A stretch of DNA of 35,074 bases, taken from the NCBI RefSeq assembly GCF_018613655.1, contig NZ_JAGGPW010000008.1, positions 1-35,074 of the forward strand, given 5' to 3'. Each line of letters starts with the position of its first letter. The stretch's first letter is position 1. Below the pieces are notes generated by a model. That model was not told the origin of the DNA. It did no database searches and was given only the letters and a program-made list of their open reading frames with translations. Origin of the DNA: Planococcus sp. ISL-109 (GTDB lineage: Bacteria; Bacillota; Bacilli; Bacillales_A; Planococcaceae). Of this stretch, positions 1-6,927 are shown piece after piece. The position numbers were made by a program, and so were the translations under genes.

Positions 1-186
1 GATCAACGAATAAATCATAGCACCATAATTGAGTTCTCTTGGCGCGCCTCGATGCGTCTTCTTGTCGAAGATACGCATAAGCGGACCCAGTTCCAATGTC
101 GAGAAAATAGCATTAAATCGATGGGTAGGTTCCATTTCAAATAATTCCTGCATGTCAAACAGGTTATCTTGTCTTATAATAGGCAT
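1..186 (-). CDS. DDE transposase, N-terminal part (runs off the left edge)
   Basis: An open frame of 62 codons starts at 186 and is still open at base 1, so only the N-terminus is in the window. It begins MPIIRQDNLFDMQELF and continues with EMEPTHRFNAIF and LNYGAMIYSLI. I recognise this as the N-terminus of the IS4/IS1182-like DDE transposases common in Bacillales; the catalytic DDE residues lie outside the window. The start is supported by a GGAGGG Shine-Dalgarno sequence 10 bases upstream. The IS end should lie between about 190 and 320, but it cannot be defined without the other end. The family assignment rests on recalled N-terminal similarity only. Confidence 0.7.
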   Translation of the reverse strand, partial: MPIIRQDNLFDMQELFEMEPTHRFNAIFSTLELGPLMRIFDKKTHRGAPRELNYGAMIYSLI

Positions 187-278
187 AGAGCGCTTTCCCT
201 CCTGATTTGGTTTGTTGTGGTGACTACCATTATACAGGATTTGGGGAGGTGCTCTATTTTCTTGGCGTTACACACTTA

Positions 279-293
279 GAGCCGCAAGGGCTC
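279..293. repeat. Short hairpin upstream of the transposase
   Basis: A perfect 5-bp inverted repeat (GAGCC-N5-GGCTC) lies about 95 bases upstream of the transposase start. It may be part of the IS terminal region. No second IS end is visible, so this is only positional inference. Confidence 0.3.
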
Positions 294-324
294 GGAATTA
301 TGAAATTAACTCATTTAAAAAGAG

Positions 325-366
325 AAACGGTTGTTTTCCTGTATGGGAAAACAACCGTTTTTTTTT
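325..366. terminator. Strong intrinsic terminator, possibly bidirectional
   Basis: A perfect 15-bp stem (325-339 with 346-360, 6-base loop) is followed by a run of T to 366 on the plus strand. A-rich DNA at 317-327 gives a weaker T-run on the minus strand. No intact plus-strand gene lies upstream in the window. The terminator may belong to a gene displaced by the IS, or may insulate the element. Confidence 0.8.
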
Positions 367-462
367 GTGAGGAATCGTTTTCTTGCTGTTGGGGGAGGTT
401 GAGTTGGAATTGTTGAGTGGATATCTGTCGCTGGTTTATTTTTAGCATCGCGAACGGAGTCG

Positions 463-559
463 CCGTCTCGCTTTGGGTTGGTCTCTTGCAGTGAGCCAAG
501 AAAATCGCTTGTCTCACTGCATCGGCTCACCCGTCTACGCGAGACGGTTTTTCTTTTTC
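463..559 (+). ncRNA. Candidate structured RNA with competing helices and a terminator
   Basis: Several perfect pairings can be read directly. Bases 463-471 (CCGTCTCGC) pair with 539-547. Bases 488-495 (GCAGTGAG) pair with 513-520. Bases 491-497 (GTGAGCC) pair with 524-530. Bases 531-536 (CCGTCT) pair with 542-547 and are followed by a T-rich tract. The first and fourth helices compete for 542-547, and the second and third compete for 491-495. Such nested alternatives are typical of attenuators, riboswitches or folded small RNAs. No plus-strand gene follows before 1186, so a stand-alone small RNA or an orphaned leader is more likely than an active cis-regulator. I do not recognise a family, and expression is not shown. 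Confidence 0.4.
531..559 (+). terminator. Terminator of the structured element
   Basis: A 6-bp stem (531-536 with 542-547) is followed directly by TTTTTCTTTTT. The left arm of this stem can be replaced by 463-471, which would extend the helix to 9 bp. Confidence 0.55.
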
Positions 560-916
560 ATTGGTTTTTTTGTGTTGAATTGAATCCGCTTCTAGAAGAT
601 TCGTCCGCTGTTTGGGGAATCGCTTCCTTGGTGGAATAAAGCGGCAGGAAAAGATTAGAAATGCTATGTGAAGTGTGATATTTCTTTTATATTTCATTAG
701 GTTAAGCAAGTGAGTTTTATATCTGATTTGTCTAGTTCATGTTCAGTTAGGTAGCTGGTCAAGTTGATTTAAATGAGAAATGAAAAAAATTTAACTTTAT
801 TCCGTTATCGAAAAGTGCTGTGAAGTTTTTCACTGGCAGAGAGATCTATTTTACGGTCTCCCAATTTGAGCGGATGAAGAACCTTTCTGCCACTATAAAG
901 TCAGAGATGGAGCGGA
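560..916. other. AT-rich stretch with no recognisable gene
   Basis: I see no supported gene here. The DNA between about 640 and 820 is clearly more AT-rich than the coding DNA to the right. The short open frames have no ribosome binding site and no recognisable protein. The stretch sits between an IS and the conserved gene cls, and looks like decayed or acquired spacer DNA. Confidence 0.5.
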
Positions 917-948
917 AACTGCCGCCCGCCCCCCGGAAAGCGGCAGTT
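917..948. repeat. Inverted repeat (9-bp arms)
   Basis: AACTGCCGC at 917-925 is the exact reverse complement of GCGGCAGTT at 940-948, with a C/G-rich 14-base loop. No T-run follows. It lies immediately before the first copy of the direct repeat at 951 and may be part of a palindromic intergenic repeat. Confidence 0.5.
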
Positions 949-950
949 GA

Positions 951-978
951 AGCGCAATCTCTTAACACTAGCTATTTA
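951..978. repeat. Intergenic direct repeat, copy A
   Basis: This 28-base unit starts AGCGCAATCTCTTA. It matches copy B at 1065-1092 at 24 of 28 positions, and the copies start 114 bases apart. It looks like a dispersed intergenic repeat rather than a gene. Confidence 0.6.
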
Positions 979-1064
979 GGCATAAAAGTTCAACACCCGC
1001 CAATCCCAGGAAGCTGAAAACGTGACGTCCTGTCGCATCCTGCGAGCCCCAAGCGTCCGCCTGG

Positions 1065-1092
1065 AGCGCAATCTCTTAGTACCAGCTACTTA
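1065..1092. repeat. Intergenic direct repeat, copy B
   Basis: Second copy of the unit at 951-978, sharing the first 14 bases exactly and GCTA-type sequence after that. It is preceded by AAGCGTCCGCCTGG, a C/G-rich motif of the kind found in Bacillales intergenic repeats. Confidence 0.6.
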
Positions 1093-1135
1093 TATATGAA
1101 AATTTAATATCTGCATAAAAAAGTTTTAACTTGCC

Positions 1136-1174
1136 AAAACAAAAACCGCTCTTCCCAGACAGGAAAGAGCGGTT
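1136..1174 (-). terminator. Terminator of cls
   Basis: A 10-bp stem (AACCGCTCTT with AAGAGCGGTT) lies just beyond the cls stop codon. On the minus strand it is followed by a T-run, seen on the plus strand as AAAACAAAAA. Confidence 0.8.
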
Positions 1175-1185
1175 AAACGTGTTTA

Positions 1186-2640
1186 TCAAAGAATCGGTGC
1201 GAGTAAACGGGCAATTGATTCCTTCGTCTTGATCATGCCAGTTCTCGCCATATACATCTCATGCGTCAGCTCCGACGACAACTCCATATCCTGCTTGAAC
1301 AAATCGGCAAGCTCCATCGAGACCTTCTCATCGTAAATAAATGCATTCACTTCGAAATTCAGCTTGAAGCTTCGGACATCGATATTCGCCGTTCCGACAG
1401 TAGACGCCTCATCATCAACCACAATCATCTTCGTATGTAAAAAGCCGTTCTCGTAGATGAAAATACGCGCCCCCGCCCGCAGCATCTGGCCGACATACGA
1501 AAATGTCGCCCAGTAAACAAACGGATGATCCGGCTTGTTCGGGATCATGATGCGCACATCAATACCTGATAGCGCCGCAATGCGCAAGGCATCGTAAAAG
1601 CTGGCATCCGGGATGAAGTAAGGCGTCTGAATGTAAATATATTCGCGTGCCACATGAATCAGTTTCAAATACCCGTCTTTGATCTGTTCCCATTCTTCAT
1701 CGGGGCCACTCGAAACGATCTGCATCGACGTCGTGCCGGTTTCCGGCTGCTGCGGAAAATACACTTCATCGTATTCGATGTCATGCCGCGCTGAAGCTTG
1801 GTTCCAGTCCAGAATAAAGCGCGTTTGCAGCGGGTACAGCGCCGGGCCTTCCAAGCGCAGATGCGTATCGCGCCAGTAGCCGAAGCGGCGGTTGAGACCG
1901 AGGTATTCTTCACCGACATTAAAGCCGCCGATATAGCCGACTTTGCCATCGATGACGACAATTTTCCGGTGGTTACGGTAATTCAAACGCGGGTTGATGA
2001 GCGGAAGCTTAGAAGGGAAGAACGTTTCCACTTCGCCGCCTGCTGCTATGAACTCTTTGAAATGACGCTTGCTTAAGCTGCGGGATCCCATATCATCATA
2101 CAAAAGCCGCACTTTGACGTCATTATTCGCTTTGGCAATCAAAGCGTCCATGATGCGGTTGCCGAGATGGTCGAGCCGGAAAATATAATACTGGATGTGA
2201 ATATGGTCATTCGCTTGTTCGATGTCACGCATCAAGGCCTCGAATTTTTCACGGCCGTCGTTAAAGATTTTGACATGGTTGTTTTGTGTCAACAAAGCGC
2301 CGTTATTGCGCAGGTGCAAATAAATCAAATTGCTGTAATCCTTTGTGTTGCCGTCATGGAAGTCGAATGTGCCGTCATGGATTTCGTTCATTTGGTGGGC
2401 AATCAAGTTTTCGATGCCGATTCGCTCTCGGCCTTCCCATTTGAATAGCTTTTTTTTGCGCAGCTTGCGTCCGAGCAGAAGGTACACAAAGAACCCGGCA
2501 ATCGGGATGAAAAATAACACCAAAAGCCATGCCCAAGTGGAAGAAGCATCACGGCGTTCTAAAAACACCAGCGCCGCTGCAAGGAAAATATTGATGATAA
2601 AGATTGCAGCGGTCAAGACACTAATAATGGTCACGGTCAT
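1186..2640 (-). CDS. cls: Cardiolipin synthase (phospholipase D superfamily)
   Basis: Joins two phosphatidylglycerol molecules into cardiolipin plus glycerol at the cytoplasmic membrane. The 484-residue protein has the usual family length. Two N-terminal membrane segments (about residues 3-28 and 36-57) are followed by two PLD domains. The HKD motifs are HRKIVVIDGKVGYIGG from His224 and HTKMIVVDDEASTVG from His402, so both catalytic halves are present. I chose the ATG at 2640 (MTVTIISV) because AGAGGAAG precedes it by 8 bases; an in-frame ATG at 2676 has no ribosome binding site. A TATACT -10 at 2679-2684 is possible, but its -35 is weak. The gene stands alone with its own terminator. Cardiolipin enrichment is a known response to high salt in Bacillales, which fits the neighbouring solute genes, but I see no SigB motif here. 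Confidence 0.93.
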   Translation of the reverse strand: MTVTIISVLTAAIFIINIFLAAALVFLERRDASSTWAWLLVLFFIPIAGFFVYLLLGRKLRKKKLFKWEGRERIGIENLIAHQMNEIHDGTFDFHDGNTKDYSNLIYLHLRNNGALLTQNNHVKIFNDGREKFEALMRDIEQANDHIHIQYYIFRLDHLGNRIMDALIAKANNDVKVRLLYDDMGSRSLSKRHFKEFIAAGGEVETFFPSKLPLINPRLNYRNHRKIVVIDGKVGYIGGFNVGEEYLGLNRRFGYWRDTHLRLEGPALYPLQTRFILDWNQASARHDIEYDEVYFPQQPETGTTSMQIVSSGPDEEWEQIKDGYLKLIHVAREYIYIQTPYFIPDASFYDALRIAALSGIDVRIMIPNKPDHPFVYWATFSYVGQMLRAGARIFIYENGFLHTKMIVVDDEASTVGTANIDVRSFKLNFEVNAFIYDEKVSMELADLFKQDMELSSELTHEMYMARTGMIKTKESIARLLAPIL

Positions 2641-2779
2641 AACACTACTTCCTCTCTCGATCGAACTCTGTTGCATCTAGTATAGACTAGTTTGACGCTT
2701 GAAAGAAAGCGGTAGTCGGAATGGAAGGAGTTTACTTTAAATCAATATTTTTGAAATAAAAGCATTTGTAATTCGGGAT

Positions 2780-2814
2780 AAATAAAAAAGCTGCACTCGA
2801 TAATTAGAGTGCAG
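2780..2814 (-). terminator. Terminator of the squalene/phytoene synthase gene
   Basis: CTGCACTC-N8-GAGTGCAG (2791-2814) forms a perfect 8-bp stem. The minus strand then reads CTTTTTTATTT. It lies 6 bases past the stop codon. Confidence 0.85.
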
Positions 2815-2820
2815 AATTCT

Positions 2821-3651
2821 TCAGCTAAGGCGTTCTTCTTTTTTTAATTGCTCGACAATGCCTTCAACCTCTTGGCGGCTCATTTTTTCTTTACCGGATT
2901 TGAGCGCTTTTAACGTACTGTGGGCGAGTGCAAGGGGAACTTTGCAGAACATGAGAATGCGCTTGTTTTTAATGGACTTCACGTAAAGGTCGGCTTGCGC
3001 CAAGTTTTCTCGTGCATACGTGAACATATCGTCGCGCGTCCAGCCATCTGGAACGAATGTGACGCCGCGCTCGTAATCTTCGTCGTAGTTGCGCAGCATA
3101 TTGACAGCCTGCAACCCGCGGCCAAAGCCGATGGCAAGTTCTGTATCCGTTTCGGTGCCATCATGCCATCTCCAAAGATCGGAAAGCATCACGCCGACGA
3201 GTCCAGCGACGTAATACGTATAATCATCCAAGTCTTCACGTGTGTGGATGACCCAGTCTTTTTCGACCCATTTGGCCATGCCGCCAGCCATGATGGCCGT
3301 CGATTCGAGCACTTTCCCCCGGATTTCAACTGGACACACTTCGATCCAGTCCGGAAGCCGCATCGTCACGGACGGCAAGTAGTCCGCGTACGGAGCGACA
3401 AGCGCCTCGTATTCCTTTTCATCAATCTCTGTTTCGAGCATATGTTGGACGGAGCGCAGAAGAGACGCTTTCACTTCAGCTGGAAGCTCGGGATGATCTT
3501 CGATTTCGTCGATTGCGCGCATGCACAAATAGGCGGAGCCGACGGTTTTCTTCAGGACAGGATCCAAAAAGCTGATCGGAATGAAAAAGGTGCGGCTCGT
3601 TTGTTTTAGCATCGCGAGGGATTCTTTTTGCAGATTGGCGACTTTGCTCAT
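2821..3651 (-). CDS. Squalene/phytoene synthase family protein
   Basis: Belongs to the trans-isoprenyl head-to-head synthase fold, which condenses two farnesyl or geranylgeranyl diphosphates. The 276-residue protein has the first Asp-rich motif DEIED at 48-52, preceded by LCMRAI. A conserved YYVAGLVG segment lies at 145-152, and the second motif region NMLRNYDED at 183-191. The second motif normally reads DxxxD; here its first Asp is Asn187, leaving Asp189 and Asp191. This could weaken Mg-diphosphate binding, so the protein may be a squalene synthase, a C30 carotenoid enzyme, or a diphosphate phosphatase like B. subtilis YisP. The start at 3651 has AGGAGG 7 bases upstream. It stands alone between two terminators; no desaturase or cyclase gene is nearby to indicate the product. 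Confidence 0.8.
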   Translation of the reverse strand: MSKVANLQKESLAMLKQTSRTFFIPISFLDPVLKKTVGSAYLCMRAIDEIEDHPELPAEVKASLLRSVQHMLETEIDEKEYEALVAPYADYLPSVTMRLPDWIEVCPVEIRGKVLESTAIMAGGMAKWVEKDWVIHTREDLDDYTYYVAGLVGVMLSDLWRWHDGTETDTELAIGFGRGLQAVNMLRNYDEDYERGVTFVPDGWTRDDMFTYARENLAQADLYVKSIKNKRILMFCKVPLALAHSTLKALKSGKEKMSRQEVEGIVEQLKKEERLS

Positions 3652-3779
3652 CTTCAGTCCTCCTTTGCACTTGTTTTGAAAGTGCATATGTATGGGCATA
3701 ATCAAATTGATTCGTAAAATGTCTTCCTTCTAAATATAAACGAAATTGCCGGAAAAACAAATGATTACCTGTCTAGACA

Positions 3780-3818
3780 ACAGAAAACCCTTTGAAAGAC
3801 ATGCGTCTCCAAAGGGTT
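3780..3818 (-). terminator. Terminator of the disaccharide synthesis operon
   Basis: AACCCTTTG at 3786-3794 pairs with CAAAGGGTT at 3810-3818, with an inner AGAC/GTCT stem. The minus strand continues TTTTCTG. The hairpin arm abuts the stop codon of the phosphatase gene. Confidence 0.75.
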
Positions 3819-4537
3819 CAGTCTGCGTGGAAATGGGTCCAGGCTTCGTAAATTCCGCCCGCACAATGACGGTTGGCGCGGTAAATGAGCGGGTGTTGCC
3901 TGTGCTGTTGGAGTTCGGGTTGTGCGTTTCCGACGATGACAGACGGAAAGCCGAGCGTCAGCATTTCCAGATCGTTTCCGGAGTCGCCGGCAACTAATAA
4001 CTTGGCGCCAGAAATTTCATATCGCTCGAGCAAATATTGGAGCGCTTGCCCTTTTCCGCTTTGCGGAGGCAGTATGTCTAGATCTTTTCCGCCGCTGAAG
4101 ATCAGCTTATGGGGGACAGCATGTTGTTGCAGCAAGCTGCGGAATTGCTCCACGGCTTGGGGGTCGGTTACGTGATAAGAACGCCGGCTGTCGACCGGCA
4201 AATCCTGCTTGTGGATACCGGTAATGCCCTTTGCGATCGCTTCAACACGCGCTGGCATCCAATTACGCATCAATAGGGCTTCCCAGTTTCCATCTTTTTC
4301 AAAACCGGCTCCCATATAAATTTCGGTGCCGACATCGGTGATGAGCGCTTTTGGTATGGGAAGCTGTTCATCGTTTATTAGCGTTTGTGCAGAAGCCAAA
4401 TGCCGGCCTGTAATATAGATCAACCCGACTTCGTAAGGCTGTTCTTCATAGAAATCCAACAGTTCCCGAAGTCCGGCTTTATCCCCGACTAAAGTTCCGT
4501 CTAAATCGGTTGCCAGCAAGTGTGTTGCTCCGTTCAC
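3818..4537 (-). CDS. Sucrose-phosphate phosphatase-like HAD hydrolase
   Basis: Predicted to remove the phosphate from the disaccharide phosphate made by the upstream gene product, giving free sucrose or a close relative such as mannosylfructose. The 239-residue protein is a HAD type IIB phosphatase. Motif I is DLDGTLVGD (nucleophile Asp11, acid/base Asp13), Lys162 lies in QSGKG, and the acidic motif GDSGND is at 184-189. The VGD ending of motif I and the GDSGND form are typical of the S6PP family. The start is GTG at 4537 with GAGGTG upstream. It lies 59 bases inside the 3' end of the synthase gene, and no later start would keep motif I, so the overlap is real and suggests translational coupling. 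Confidence 0.82.
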   Translation of the reverse strand: MNGATHLLATDLDGTLVGDKAGLRELLDFYEEQPYEVGLIYITGRHLASAQTLINDEQLPIPKALITDVGTEIYMGAGFEKDGNWEALLMRNWMPARVEAIAKGITGIHKQDLPVDSRRSYHVTDPQAVEQFRSLLQQHAVPHKLIFSGGKDLDILPPQSGKGQALQYLLERYEISGAKLLVAGDSGNDLEMLTLGFPSVIVGNAQPELQQHRQHPLIYRANRHCAGGIYEAWTHFHAD

Positions 4538-5744
4538 GAATGATCACCTCATACAATGTATTTATTCTTTTCGAGATGCTGTCCCAGTTGAAATCTTTGC
4601 GTGCGATGCGCACCGCTTGGCGGCTAAGGCGTTCGACCAATAGCGCGTTGACGGACAGCACTTCCATCGCAATGGCCAAATCGATTTCGTTCTGTGATTC
4701 GATCAGCAAGCCGCTGACGCCATCTTCGACAACATTTTTCAAACCGCCGACTTTCGAAGCGATGACCGGGCTGCCGCAAGCTTGCGCTTCAGCTGCAACC
4801 ATGCCGAAAGATTCGTAGAAGCTCGGGACGATCGTTGCAGTTGCTGAGTTGAAAAGAAGCGCCAATTGCTCTTGGTTTTGAGGGCCGACAAAGCGGACGT
4901 ATTGTTCAATGCCTTTTACCGCTTCGCGCAGCTCCGGATCTTTCGGTAAGGCGGTTTCCTTATCGATTGCATCAGGTTCACCGCCAGCGATCACCAGTGC
5001 AGGCGTGTACCGGTTGCCGCTTTTCTCTGTCAGCAGCTTAAAGGCTTTTAATAACGTGAAGATGCCTTTTGTTGCTTCCAGGCGTCCAGCAAAAACGAAG
5101 AGGGGATCCTCGTAGCCGAATTTTTTACGGATATGGTGGCGGCTGCCGCGGACGCGAAACGCCTCGTCGACTCCGATGGGGATTACTGAGATGGGAGAAG
5201 AGGCAGAAACATTTTCTTTAATCACTTGTTTTTCTGTATTGGTGGTCGCTAAAATATGGTCGCTGTGCGAAAGAACGGTTTCCTCTGCTTTTTCGCGGCG
5301 GGCATCGTGCGTACCGGTCGCTTCTTCTTTAGCCCAGCCAAGTGAGTGGGATGTATGGATATACGGCAGCCCGAATTCTTCTTTAAGCTTTTTGCCGATT
5401 AATCCCGAAAGCCAGTAATGGGTATGGACGATATCATATGTGGAAAGCGGCAATAAGCGCTTCATTTCTTCATAGAATGCCGGAAGCATGGAATACATTT
5501 CATTTTTCGAAACGAATCCTTTAAAGCCGGATTCCACACGAATTACACGGCAGCGTTCGCCGAAAGCTTCAATCTGTGGGGTACTTGCATCGCACCAATG
5601 GGTGACGACATCCACCTGCCACCCTCTAGCTTCAAGAGCGAGTGCCAATTGCTTAACGTAATTGTTTTGGCCGCCAGCTTGTTTGCCGCCGAGCTTTGCC
5701 AATGGATCGCCATGATCTGATACAAAAAGCACTTTTTTGTTCAT
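4479..5744 (-). CDS. Sucrose-phosphate synthase-like glycosyltransferase (GT4)
   Basis: A cytosolic GT-B retaining glycosyltransferase of 421 residues. The N-terminal glycine loop GGKQAGGQNNYV (19-30) resembles the acceptor loop of sucrose-phosphate synthases. FAGRLEATKG (218-227) carries the Arg/Lys pair that holds the donor phosphates. The EX7E pair is Glu311 and Glu319 in FYESFGMVAAEA. With the overlapping S6PP-type phosphatase this gives the usual two-step route: NDP-hexose plus fructose-6-phosphate to disaccharide phosphate, then to the sugar. Mannosylfructose-phosphate synthase is the main alternative, because the two activities cannot be separated by eye. The ATG at 5744 has GGAGAT 10 bases upstream. 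A consensus SigB promoter lies about 60 bases upstream, so the operon is predicted to be a general-stress operon making a compatible solute. Confidence 0.82.
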   Translation of the reverse strand: MNKKVLFVSDHGDPLAKLGGKQAGGQNNYVKQLALALEARGWQVDVVTHWCDASTPQIEAFGERCRVIRVESGFKGFVSKNEMYSMLPAFYEEMKRLLPLSTYDIVHTHYWLSGLIGKKLKEEFGLPYIHTSHSLGWAKEEATGTHDARREKAEETVLSHSDHILATTNTEKQVIKENVSASSPISVIPIGVDEAFRVRGSRHHIRKKFGYEDPLFVFAGRLEATKGIFTLLKAFKLLTEKSGNRYTPALVIAGGEPDAIDKETALPKDPELREAVKGIEQYVRFVGPQNQEQLALLFNSATATIVPSFYESFGMVAAEAQACGSPVIASKVGGLKNVVEDGVSGLLIESQNEIDLAIAMEVLSVNALLVERLSRQAVRIARKDFNWDSISKRINTLYEVIIRERSNTLAGNRFRRNFSRG

Positions 5745-5804
5745 TGTCGTTCATCTCCGTTCATATTTTACTCCCCAAAAAAGAGATGAGAGCACTTTAT
5801 AAGT

Positions 5805-5830
5805 ATACCCAAATTTAGGTAAAGTTAAAC
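5805..5830 (-). promoter_or_regulatory. SigB promoter of the disaccharide synthesis operon
   Basis: On the minus strand the sequence reads GTTTAA (5825-5830), 14 bases, GGGTAT (5805-5810). This matches the published SigB consensus (GTTTAA, spacer 12-15, GGGTAT) at all 12 bases. The predicted start of transcription is near 5797, about 50 bases before the synthase ATG. A SigA reading (TTTAAC-N16-TATACT) overlaps it and could give dual control. Confidence 0.8.
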
Positions 5831-5879
5831 GTATTTTCAGAAAAGTTGAATTATTTTTCAGGAAAGCAAGAAAAACATG

Positions 5880-5908
5880 AAAAAAAGAGCGCCGAATAGG
5901 CGCTCTTT
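5880..5908 (-). terminator. Terminator of the MBL hydrolase gene
   Basis: AAAGAGCGCC (5884-5893) pairs with GGCGCTCTTT (5899-5908) around a 5-base loop. On the minus strand the stem ends in a T-run. It lies directly after the MBL hydrolase stop codon. Confidence 0.85.
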
Positions 5909-5915
5909 CCGATGA

Positions 5916-6761
5916 TTATTTCGTATGGACAAATTTCCCGTGGGATGGGACGGCGACATCAGGGAAATGATTTGCCAAGTCGACTAATCCTTCAGCAAGA
6001 GCAGAACCTTTCATCGGCTTGCCGTGGCCGGTTGCGGCAATGGACGGTTCCAAATCAGCCAACTTGCAGACGGATTCCCATGCGGCGCGCCAATCAGTCG
6101 TCAGATATACCGGTGGGCCGTGGACTTCTTTTTTCTGGCGGATCACTTTGTACAGGGAGTCTTGTTTCACAGTGGCAAATGCATCTCCCGCAAGCAACAA
6201 GCGGCTGGTGTCTTTGTAGAAGGATACATGGCCTTGCGTGTGTCCAGGGGTGTGAAGCCAGCGCCAATCCGGCAGATCCGGCAAGCTGCCGTCAGCCGGC
6301 AACTCCACTAAATGCTCGGAGATGTCGATGGCCTGTACCGGGAAGGTTTTGGACATTTTCGCGACGAGCCCACCTTCGACACCGGCATCTGGTTCAGGAT
6401 AATTTTCTGTTCCGGTCAAATACGGGAATTCGTCTTTGTGGGCATACACCGGAACCGGATGTTTTTCCAAAATATCGATGAGTCCGCCGACGTGGTCAAA
6501 ATGGCCGTGCGTCAGCAATATCGATTGCAGTTGATGATCCGGCCCAAAGCGTTTTTCGGCAGCTTTTAAGATTTTCTCCGCTGACCGTGGCATGCCGGCA
6601 TCGACCAATACCCAGCGTGGGCTGATTTCGGGATTGCCGATCAGAAAAACATTGGAAATTTGCGTCGTGTAGTAATACGTGTCCGGGGCAAGTTCCATCC
6701 CTGATCCGCTGCGTACGGAAGTCATCGGCATGATTGCATCAGTTTCTGTGCTGCGTTCCAT
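5916..6761 (-). CDS. MBL-fold metallo-hydrolase
   Basis: A 281-residue metallo-beta-lactamase-fold hydrolase with a complete two-metal site. The signature THGHFDH gives His85, His87, Asp89 and His90; TPGHTQGH gives His174, AGDAF gives Asp193, and ATGHGKPM gives His246. This arrangement fits glyoxalase II-like thioester hydrolases, lactonases and similar enzymes. The substrate cannot be told from sequence. The ATG at 6761 lies 11 bases after AGGAGG; a TTG at 6770 is only 2-3 bases from it and too close. The gene is monocistronic, separated from the sucrose operon by its terminator. A lone GGGTAA at 6813-6818 (minus strand) has no matching SigB -35, so I do not call SigB control. Confidence 0.88.
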   Translation of the reverse strand: MERSTETDAIMPMTSVRSGSGMELAPDTYYYTTQISNVFLIGNPEISPRWVLVDAGMPRSAEKILKAAEKRFGPDHQLQSILLTHGHFDHVGGLIDILEKHPVPVYAHKDEFPYLTGTENYPEPDAGVEGGLVAKMSKTFPVQAIDISEHLVELPADGSLPDLPDWRWLHTPGHTQGHVSFYKDTSRLLLAGDAFATVKQDSLYKVIRQKKEVHGPPVYLTTDWRAAWESVCKLADLEPSIAATGHGKPMKGSALAEGLVDLANHFPDVAVPSHGKFVHTK

Positions 6762-6862
6762 AAAATTCAATTCCTCCTTATTGGATAAACTGGATTTTCT
6801 TCTATCACTGCTTTACCCGAAATTCCAGTTTCCAATCAAGCCCAGCTCGAATCGCGCGGGAT

Positions 6863-6891
6863 TTGAGTCTCTGGCTGCGCTTCGGTAGAAT
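6863..6891 (+). promoter_or_regulatory. SigA-type promoter of the flavoprotein gene
   Basis: TTGAGT (6863-6868), a 17-base spacer, then TAGAAT (6886-6891), about 35 bases before the start codon at 6928. Confidence 0.6.
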
Positions 6892-6927
6892 AGAAGCAAG
6901 ATCGTCAAGGAAGTCAGGTGCAACTAA

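Noticed and set aside
820..1017. 65-codon plus-strand open frame (MKFFTGREIYF...)
   Set aside because: Weak start context, and it runs through the inverted repeat and direct repeat A. The protein ends in repeat-derived low-quality sequence. I treat it as chance coding in an intergenic element.
2920..3609. 229-codon open frame opposite the squalene/phytoene synthase gene
   Set aside because: Antisense shadow; the minus-strand frame has clear family motifs and this one has none.
6813..6818. GGGTAA (minus strand) upstream of the MBL hydrolase, as a SigB -10
   Set aside because: No GTTT-like -35 lies 12-15 bases upstream, so it is probably chance.
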